Shown in pieces: positions 7,434-12,364 of a DNA stretch of 12,364 bases (its first letter is position 1; each line of letters starts with the position of its first letter). Location: positions 1-12,364 of the forward strand of contig CANCQD010000072.1 in the NCBI GenBank assembly GCA_947380285.1, in the 5' to 3' direction. Source of the stretch: Burkholderiaceae bacterium. Its GTDB lineage: Bacteria > Pseudomonadota > Gammaproteobacteria > Burkholderiales > Burkholderiaceae. The position numbers and the translations under genes were made by a program. The notes below the pieces were generated by a model that was not told the origin of the DNA, did no database searches, and saw only the letters and a list, made by a program, of their open reading frames with translations.

Positions 7434-7440
7434 TAAGAGT

Positions 7441-8325
7441 ATGTTTAAGAGCATTCCAGAAGACTGGCCCAATCGATCTTTCAGCCGCAATATTCAAACG
7501 GGAGATTTATCTTGGCATGTGCAAGTTGCCGGCACATCACCTATTCATGTACTTCTTTTGCATGGAACTGGTTCTTCTGCGCATACCTGGGGAAATCTAT
7601 TTACAGAGTTAGCTAAAAAATACACTGTCATTGCACCCGATCTACCGGGTCATGGGTTTACTAAAAATCGTGGAAAAAGAAATCTCAATTTAGATGCACT
7701 AGCCGACAAACTCTCAGAACTTCGAGAGGCTCTCAATATTGAATATTTTGACCACATCATTGGTCACTCAGCTGGCGCTACTCTTGCTTTAAGTTACACA
7801 CTGAAAAATAAACAAGCTAAAACAATCATTGGTCTTAACCCTTCTCTCATCAGCTTGCCAAGTTTTTATAATAAATTTGTTGCCCCATTTTTAAATCCCA
7901 TAGTGACATCATCATTTTTTACCGCGGTGCTTACTGACCTTTTGCCGCACACAAAGATGATTGATGGCCTCATTGATTCAACCAATACCAAACTCGATTC
8001 TGAAAAGCGTGCAAGATATAAAACCTTATTTAAAAATGCAGACCATCTCAATGGATCCGTCAGTTTCATGGCAGGGGCAGACATACCAAGCCTTCTAGAG
8101 CAGTGCAATCAGATCAGATCCTCACTCACCTTTGTTCTCACCGAAGATGATGGCTGGATCCCAGCACAAGCACTTCGTAAAGTGATTGATCAATATTTCA
8201 GCGAAGCAAATATCATTGAAATTAAAGGGGGACATATGTTTCATGAAGCAAATGAAAAACTTGCCCTCCAATTTATTGAAACAGCACTCAGTAAGGAAGG
8301 GGAGAGCTATGTCTCTACTAATTAG
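7441..8325 (+). CDS. bchO: Magnesium chelatase accessory protein BchO (alpha/beta hydrolase)
   Basis: 294 residues, an alpha/beta-hydrolase-fold protein. BchO genes accompany bchI and bchD in purple bacteria and are annotated as putative Mg-chelatase accessory proteins; the reaction is not established. The opening EDWPNRSFSR and GDLSWHVQ resemble BchO closely. HGTG (41-44) is the oxyanion loop, GHSAGA (108-113) holds the nucleophile Ser110, TEDDGWIP (234-241) probably supplies the acid and GGHMFHEA (263-270) the His, so the triad looks complete. The ATG at 7441 has only a weak, close AAGAG. Unusually, the gene is on the strand opposite to bchID and converges on bchD, although the physical order I-D-O is kept. 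A small membrane ORF overlaps its end. Confidence 0.9.
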   Translation: MFKSIPEDWPNRSFSRNIQTGDLSWHVQVAGTSPIHVLLLHGTGSSAHTWGNLFTELAKKYTVIAPDLPGHGFTKNRGKRNLNLDALADKLSELREALNIEYFDHIIGHSAGATLALSYTLKNKQAKTIIGLNPSLISLPSFYNKFVAPFLNPIVTSSFFTAVLTDLLPHTKMIDGLIDSTNTKLDSEKRARYKTLFKNADHLNGSVSFMAGADIPSLLEQCNQIRSSLTFVLTEDDGWIPAQALRKVIDQYFSEANIIEIKGGHMFHEANEKLALQFIETALSKEGESYVSTN

Positions 8326-8431
8326 TATCTTGTTATGTTTGGGCGTTCTTGTTGGCCTGGGATTATTTACTAATGCCTATGTTAGAGGCCAACAGGTATT
8401 AAAAAAATTATCGCAAAAGAAAATGCATTAA
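8309..8431 (+). CDS. Small single-span membrane protein after bchO, unknown function
   Basis: 40 codons that I do not recognise. Residues 2-24 (SLLISILLCLGVLVGLGLF then TNAY) form one hydrophobic membrane span, and the tail VRGQQVLKKLSQKKMH has six Arg/Lys, which by the positive-inside rule puts the C-terminus in the cytoplasm. An unusually good ribosome binding site (AAGGGGAGAG) ends three bases before the ATG, inside bchO; the ORF starts 14 bases before the bchO stop, as in translationally coupled genes. Its TAA overlaps the opposing bchD TAA. A longer in-frame reading from 8186 lies wholly inside bchO and is much less likely. These signs favour a real gene. It could be a small assembly or anchoring factor for pigment enzymes or LH complexes, but that is inference. 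Confidence 0.65.
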   Translation: MSLLISILLCLGVLVGLGLFTNAYVRGQQVLKKLSQKKMH

Positions 8432-8448
8432 GAATTTGCTAATTGCAT
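8423..8448. other. Imperfect A/T-rich inverted repeat at the bchO-ORF40/bchD convergence
   Basis: ATGCATTA (8423-8430) and TAATTGCAT (8440-8448) pair with one bulged T around a 9-base loop. It spans the two overlapping convergent stop codons. The stem is weak and has no adjoining T run, so it is at best a minor structure. Confidence 0.2.
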
Positions 8449-10233
8449 CGCTGCTTGCGATATCTTTTTACCTGAGCTAGTGGAGTTAGCAAAGGGCAAT
8501 GGAAAATATTGTGCAGCCATAGCGCTAGATAATTCCCGAGCCAAGATCTCAGGCTTTGGAGAGGTATCGACAAATAAGAGTCGGTGATTTTTGATGCGCA
8601 ACTCTTTAGCTGCCATTAAAGCGTCGCCATGAGCACTCTCTCGGCCACCAACGCCGTTGAGATTCACATTAGCCTTGCCATCACTCATGATCACAATAAT
8701 GGGTGTCAATCCCTTACGCTCAAGAGAGATTGCCAACTCATTAGCAGCGCGAAAACCAGCTGCCAGAGGCGTCCCACCGCCGCCAGGCAATGTCGCTAAA
8801 TTTCTTTTCGCTCTCACGAGAGATCGTGTGGGCGGCAAAACAATCTCTGCCTTAGCGCCGCGCATTGAAACCATAGCTACTTCATCGCGCCGTATGTAGC
8901 ATTGAGCTAGCAATTCCTCTAAGGCCCCTTTTGCCTCTGATAAACGTTGTGTTGCAGATGAACCAGAAGCATCGACCAGGAAAATAGTCACCGTACCTCT
9001 TCTTCTTAAGTACTGTTTAATGTGAAGATCTTCAGCCCTAAAGTCGATTCTGGTGCGCACGGTTTTCTGTTGATCGCCACTCAGCATCATCCCCCGCAGT
9101 CGCTGCCAAGGTATGGCCGCCCTAATACTTTTGAGAATATCTAAACGCCTTCCATCATGGGGTCTGCCTTTGCGGGAAGTTAGTGGTCTACCACTAAAAA
9201 AGTTTCTCTGTACAGCGCCTGACTTACCTGAAATGTGTGCGGCAGATTTACCAGCCAGCAAATTTTGCTTAGGTTGACGTAAAAGCTGAGGTGGAATCGA
9301 AGCCTTTACAGCCTCAACAATAATGTCCTCTAACTCCTCATTGGATGGCTGCTCTTGATTTGGTTGATCAGATGATTCTGAATCGTTTTGTGAATCCTCA
9401 GCTTGATCTTGAGCTTGATTTTGATCATCCTGGTTCTCATCAGATTCTTGATCGGCTTGATCCATCTCTGAGTTGATATGCATTCTTTTGGAGGGTGTAT
9501 ATACCAAACGTGCAGCATCAATCACCTCGTCTTGACTAACCTCAGCTAGACCTCTTAAAGCGGCTAAAGTTTTTGCCGTCTCTAAGGCAAATTGATTTGC
9601 TCTAAAAGAGCTAACGCCAAGACTAAGTCCAGCTTTTGTCATGACCTCCAAATACTCATTACTGCACTTTACTGAGGGTAAGCGTTTCTTTGCCTTGGCA
9701 ATATCCTCTGCATCCACTTCAAGAGATTCATTAATATCGGCAATAGAGAATTGATCTAAGTACAGCTCAAATGCCAATCTATCTAAGAGTCGAGCACTAA
9801 TAGCTTCATCAGCATTATCAGACTCATCAAACGCGACTACGCCAAAATGAGTGGCTGCATTAATAGTATTTTTTTCATCTAGAGCTTGAGAAATCAAAGC
9901 AATCACCTGTAAATCCATGCGCTCTGCCATAGGGAGCAGCAGCAGATTGCCCTCGACTCGTTCTAAAAGTCCCTTGCTCATGACTAGGGAGGCATTACGC
10001 AAACTAGCCTCTATGTCCAATGCACCTTTCAGCTGGTCTGCTGAGATATTGGCTGGAGCTTTCAGTATTTGCGAACCGCACAATGCAGTTAAATCTTTTA
10101 AGTATTTAAGCCATGCGTCCCTGACAGGTCCAAATTGACTTTTGACCGTAACCCCTTTGAGCCCTCTTGGATTAATTGCCAGCAGAATAGCAATTACATT
10201 GGCATCAAACCATGCTGTTTGATCTGATTTCAC
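8428..10233 (-). CDS. bchD: Magnesium chelatase subunit BchD
   Basis: 601 residues. BchD forms with BchI the two-ring AAA+ motor that drives Mg2+ insertion into protoporphyrin IX by BchH. Residues about 1-250 are an AAA+-like domain without intact Walker motifs, as expected for BchD. Residues about 255-300 are a linker of mostly Asp, Glu, Gln, Asn and Ser (QDDQNQAQDQAEDSQNDSES and similar). The C-terminal von Willebrand A domain has the metal-ion site DASGS (421-425), GGGGTPLA (484-491) and IVIMSDGKAN (513-522). It starts at GTG 10233, overlapping the bchI stop by four bases (GTGA), so the two are translationally coupled. Its stop overlaps that of the convergent small ORF. Full length, no damage seen. 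Confidence 0.95.
   Translation of the reverse strand: MKSDQTAWFDANVIAILLAINPRGLKGVTVKSQFGPVRDAWLKYLKDLTALCGSQILKAPANISADQLKGALDIEASLRNASLVMSKGLLERVEGNLLLLPMAERMDLQVIALISQALDEKNTINAATHFGVVAFDESDNADEAISARLLDRLAFELYLDQFSIADINESLEVDAEDIAKAKKRLPSVKCSNEYLEVMTKAGLSLGVSSFRANQFALETAKTLAALRGLAEVSQDEVIDAARLVYTPSKRMHINSEMDQADQESDENQDDQNQAQDQAEDSQNDSESSDQPNQEQPSNEELEDIIVEAVKASIPPQLLRQPKQNLLAGKSAAHISGKSGAVQRNFFSGRPLTSRKGRPHDGRRLDILKSIRAAIPWQRLRGMMLSGDQQKTVRTRIDFRAEDLHIKQYLRRRGTVTIFLVDASGSSATQRLSEAKGALEELLAQCYIRRDEVAMVSMRGAKAEIVLPPTRSLVRAKRNLATLPGGGGTPLAAGFRAANELAISLERKGLTPIIVIMSDGKANVNLNGVGGRESAHGDALMAAKELRIKNHRLLFVDTSPKPEILARELSSAMAAQYFPLPFANSTSSGKKISQAAMQLANS
8447..8469 (+). terminator. Possible weak intrinsic terminator for bchO and the small ORF
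   Basis: ATCGC-TGCTT-GCGAT, a 5-bp stem with a 5-base loop, is followed after three bases by five T on the plus strand. It lies 16 bases past the small ORF stop, within the antisense of bchD. The stem is short, so this is a tentative call; no other plus-strand terminator is visible near these convergent genes. Confidence 0.3.
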
Positions 10234-11270
10234 TTTGATGAAGCTGCAAAAAACTCTTGCATAGCGCGATCAATTCGCGCGCCTGAGGAACTATCATCAA
10301 GTGGATTACGTCGCAGCCTATGACCTAGGGCGAGTGGTGCAATTTTTTTCAAATGATTGAGGTTTGTTTTCTTCTTACCCTCAAATGCTGCTAATGCTCT
10401 AACACCCCGTAGCAGCGTTAACTCTCCCCTCAAGCCGTCCGTTCCCAAATGGGCGCAGAGCTTGGTAGCAAACTCAAGTAATTCATCCTCTACCTCAACC
10501 TGATCTAGAAGCTTTTGAGATTTACTAATTTTTTTCTTAAATTCTTCTTCTGGCTGTTTCCATGCTGCAATAAAACGCTCTGGATTTCTTTCGAACTCAT
10601 CACGTCTTTTGATAATCTCAACGCGCTCTTTGAAGTCAGATGGGGTTCTCACCTCAGTTGATAAACCAAAGCGGTCTAACATCTGTGGACGTAATTCGCC
10701 TTCCTCTGGGTTGCCGCTACCAATTAATACAAAGCGGGCTGGATGACGAATACTTAAGCCTTCGCGCTCAATAATATTTTCACCAGAAGCAGCAACGTCA
10801 ATTAATAGATCTACTAAATGATCTTCAAGGAGGTTCACTTCATCAATATAGAGATAGCCACGATTTGCTTTTGCCAGCAATCCAGGCTCAAATGATTTAA
10901 TACCTTGTGTCAATGCCTTTTCAATATCTAAAGCGCCGACCACTCTATCCTCTGTGGCACCTAAAGGTAAGTCCACTACAGGTACAGCAATACTCTCAAC
11001 TTTTAATTTAATACCCTGCGCTTTTTTAGCTTCACATTCACTACAAAGAATTTTTGCATCTGGATTGCAGTGGTACTGGCATCCGGCAATCGATTTCATC
11101 GAAGGCAATAAGCCAGCCAATGAACGAATAGTGGTAGATTTTCCGGTTCCCCGATCCCCAAAGATAAGAACGCCGCCAATCAGAGGGTCAATAGTGCAGA
11201 GTGTAATCGCCAGCTTCATTTCTGCTTGCGAAACAATTGCTGTAAAAGGAAAATTAAGGGCCATTGCCAT
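10230..11270 (-). CDS. bchI: Magnesium chelatase ATPase subunit BchI
   Basis: 346 residues. The AAA+ ATPase ring of Mg-chelatase, first committed step of (bacterio)chlorophyll synthesis. Walker A is GDRGTGKS (38-45), Walker B is YLYIDE (139-144), followed by VNLLEDHLVDLLIDVAASGE; VLIGSGNPEEGELRPQMLDR (181-200) carries sensor 1 and the arginine finger, and HRLRRNPLDD near the C-terminus carries sensor 2. Between Walker A and the PVVDLPLGATEDRVVGALD insert are four cysteines, Cys64, Cys68, Cys76 and Cys79 (C-x3-C-x7-C-x2-C), a pattern absent from the R. capsulatus protein as I recall it. The start may be ATG 11270 or ATG 11264; TTTGGA is better spaced for the second. It is the first gene of a bchID operon, divergent from hemC. 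Confidence 0.95.
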   Translation of the reverse strand: MAMALNFPFTAIVSQAEMKLAITLCTIDPLIGGVLIFGDRGTGKSTTIRSLAGLLPSMKSIAGCQYHCNPDAKILCSECEAKKAQGIKLKVESIAVPVVDLPLGATEDRVVGALDIEKALTQGIKSFEPGLLAKANRGYLYIDEVNLLEDHLVDLLIDVAASGENIIEREGLSIRHPARFVLIGSGNPEEGELRPQMLDRFGLSTEVRTPSDFKERVEIIKRRDEFERNPERFIAAWKQPEEEFKKKISKSQKLLDQVEVEDELLEFATKLCAHLGTDGLRGELTLLRGVRALAAFEGKKKTNLNHLKKIAPLALGHRLRRNPLDDSSSGARIDRAMQEFFAASSK

Positions 11271-11298
11271 TCCAAAGCAAAATAGTATTGAAGATGAA

Positions 11299-11320
11299 AT
11301 TTAGTTTAGTCTAACTAAAT
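11299..11320. promoter_or_regulatory. Dyad upstream of bchI (8-bp arms), candidate operator
   Basis: ATTTAGTT (11299-11306) and AACTAAAT (11313-11320) are perfect inverted arms with a 6-base spacer, 29 to 50 bases upstream of the bchI start in the bchI-hemC divergent region. The 22-bp span suits a dimeric regulator. It is not of the TGT-N12-ACA type, and I see no such site in front of bchI, so bchID may be controlled differently from crtE and bchC. Confidence 0.45.
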
Positions 11321-11391
11321 GTTAATCTTGCGATTGATTATTAGGAATATCCTCTAGATTTTGAAAATTTATCGGCATTTATTTAAATGTT

Positions 11392-12364
11392 ATGTCCCAA
11401 ACCCTAAATTCTTCATCCAGTCCTCACACTTTGGCCGCCCCCAAGCGCCTGATCATCGCCTCCCGAGAAAGTCGCCTAGCCATGTGGCAGGCCGAGCATG
11501 TTCGGGATTGCCTTAAAACCCTCTATCCAGACTGTGATGTCCAGATTTTGGGTATGACCACCCGAGGGGACCAGATTTTAGATAAAGCCCTCTCTAAGGT
11601 GGGTGGTAAAGGCCTTTTTGTCAAAGAGCTCGAGACTGCCCTAGAAGATGGCCGGGCTGATTTAGCAGTGCATTCCTTAAAAGATGTCCCGATGGTCATG
11701 CCTGAAGGCTTTGATCTGTCTTGTGTGATGGCCAGAGAAGATGCCAGAGATGCCTTTGTTTCTAATGACTACGCCAGTCTTGAAGAGCTTCCTGTAGGAG
11801 CCATTGTTGGCACGTCTAGCTTGCGCCGTGAGTCCGTCTTGCGATCTCAGTTTCCCCATTTAAAGATTGAACCCCTACGGGGTAATTTAGATACCCGTAT
11901 GGGTAAGCTAGATAAAGGTGAGTATCAAGCCATTATCTTGGCCGCTGCTGGCTTAAAGCGTTTAGGACTAGAGTCCCGTATCCGGGCCTGCTTACCCTAC
12001 GATCCTTACACCCCAGCAGCCGGGCAAGGCGCTCTGGGGATTGAGACCTTAAGTGCGCACCCTCATATCCAAGCGTGGCTTGCCCCTTTAAATGACTTAC
12101 CGACTTTATTGGCAGTGTCTGCCGAGCGCATGGTCTCTCGCCAATTGGGCGGTTCATGCGAAGTGCCGTTAGCAGCGCATGCCGTTTGGGATCAAAACCA
12201 GATGAGTATGAGTATCCGCTCCTTTGTGGCCAGTACCGATGGCAAAGCGATCTGTCTGGCAAATGGCAGTGCAGCAGTCAAGTCGATTGAAGAGGCAGAA
12301 GCCTTGGGTCTGGCAGTAGCTAAGGACTTGCTATCGCAAGGTGCGGCGGATTTGATTCCAAAGC
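11392..12364 (+). CDS. hemC: Hydroxymethylbilane synthase (porphobilinogen deaminase) HemC, 3' end cut by window
   Basis: 324 codons are present and the frame is still open at the window edge; only a few residues should be missing. HemC joins four porphobilinogens into hydroxymethylbilane, the precursor of heme, siroheme, cobalamin and bacteriochlorophyll. Seen are [17 protein letters not shown] (21-37), [20 protein letters not shown] (57-76), HSLKDVP (94-100, catalytic Asp98, equal to E. coli Asp84), [12 protein letters not shown] (140-151) and [12 protein letters not shown] (253-264), where Cys256 (E. coli Cys242) carries the dipyrromethane cofactor. The constant offset of 14 reflects a longer N-terminus. 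The ATG at 11392 lacks a clear Shine-Dalgarno sequence; an ATG five bases earlier is out of frame and ends quickly. The gene is visibly more GC-rich than the neighbouring bch genes and looks like a core chromosomal gene next to the PGC. Confidence 0.95.
   Translation, partial: MSQTLNSSSSPHTLAAPKRLIIASRESRLAMWQAEHVRDCLKTLYPDCDVQILGMTTRGDQILDKALSKVGGKGLFVKELETALEDGRADLAVHSLKDVPMVMPEGFDLSCVMAREDARDAFVSNDYASLEELPVGAIVGTSSLRRESVLRSQFPHLKIEPLRGNLDTRMGKLDKGEYQAIILAAAGLKRLGLESRIRACLPYDPYTPAAGQGALGIETLSAHPHIQAWLAPLNDLPTLLAVSAERMVSRQLGGSCEVPLAAHAVWDQNQMSMSIRSFVASTDGKAICLANGSAAVKSIEEAEALGLAVAKDLLSQGAADLIPK

Noticed and set aside
8186..8431. Longer 81-codon version of the small ORF after bchO
   Set aside because: Its first 41 codons lie inside the bchO reading frame region, lack a membrane or known pattern and have a poorer start. 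The ATG at 8309 has the strong ribosome binding site and begins the hydrophobic span directly.
8436..8445. TTTGCTAATT shared with the palindrome at the crtF end (5228-5237)
   Set aside because: Both copies fall in coding 3' ends of A/T-rich genes (bchD and crtF) with different surroundings; the second copy is not palindromic. Probably coincidence.
9330..9521. Lysine/isoleucine-rich minus-strand ORF within bchD
   Set aside because: It is an out-of-frame reading of the Asp/Gln/Ser-rich BchD linker, whose repeated GAT, CAA and AAT codons keep a second frame open.
11677..12262. Two minus-strand ORFs opposite hemC (11677-11859 and 11933-12262)
   Set aside because: They mirror the HemC coding sequence, show no family motif, and HemC covers the region with all catalytic residues intact.

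Overview
The window is the crtEF-bchCXYZ-puf end of a photosynthesis gene cluster (PGC) for bacteriochlorophyll a-based anoxygenic photosynthesis, joined to the housekeeping gene hemC. The gene set (BchI/D/O, CrtE, CrtF, BchC, BchX/Y/Z, LH1 beta) is that of a purple, reaction-centre-II proteobacterium. The HemC sequence, the moderate-to-low GC of the PGC and the lack of pufQ between bchZ and pufB suggest a betaproteobacterium. A freshwater Burkholderiales lineage of the Polynucleobacter type is my guess; it was made by eye, without a database search.

Layout from left to right. The first 72 bases are the 5' end of pufB (minus strand). Then comes a 123-bp bchZ-pufB leader packed with four inverted repeats. 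Next, all on the minus strand and so transcribed right to left, are crtE, crtF, bchC, bchX, bchY and bchZ, the classical superoperon running into puf. bchC-bchX and bchY-bchZ are joined by ATGA and TAATG overlaps. At 7312-7440 a divergent control region with two perfect TGT-N12-ACA (PpsR/CrtJ-type) palindromes separates crtE from bchO. bchO (plus strand) is followed by, and overlaps, a 40-codon single-membrane-span ORF (8309-8431) that meets the end of bchD head-on. bchI and bchD lie on the minus strand with a GTGA overlap. A 121-bp divergent region with an 8+8 dyad separates bchI from hemC (plus strand, cut by the window end).

How the genes work together: HemC makes hydroxymethylbilane for all tetrapyrroles. 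BchI/BchD (with BchH, outside the window) insert Mg2+ into protoporphyrin IX, helped in some way by BchO. BchX/Y/Z reduce ring B of chlorophyllide a and BchC oxidises the C3 hydroxyethyl group, both late steps to bacteriochlorophyllide a. CrtE makes geranylgeranyl diphosphate for carotenoids and for the pigment tail. CrtF O-methylates hydroxylated carotenoids. PufB is part of the LH1 antenna that receives the pigments.

I see no phage, insertion sequence, CRISPR, tRNA or rRNA, and no clearly new multi-gene system. The points worth a second look are the small membrane ORF after bchO, the reversed orientation of bchO relative to bchID, a recurring TTACCCTGAT motif in three control regions, the chain of stem-loops before pufB, paired PpsR-like sites in two promoters, and the composition shift at hemC.
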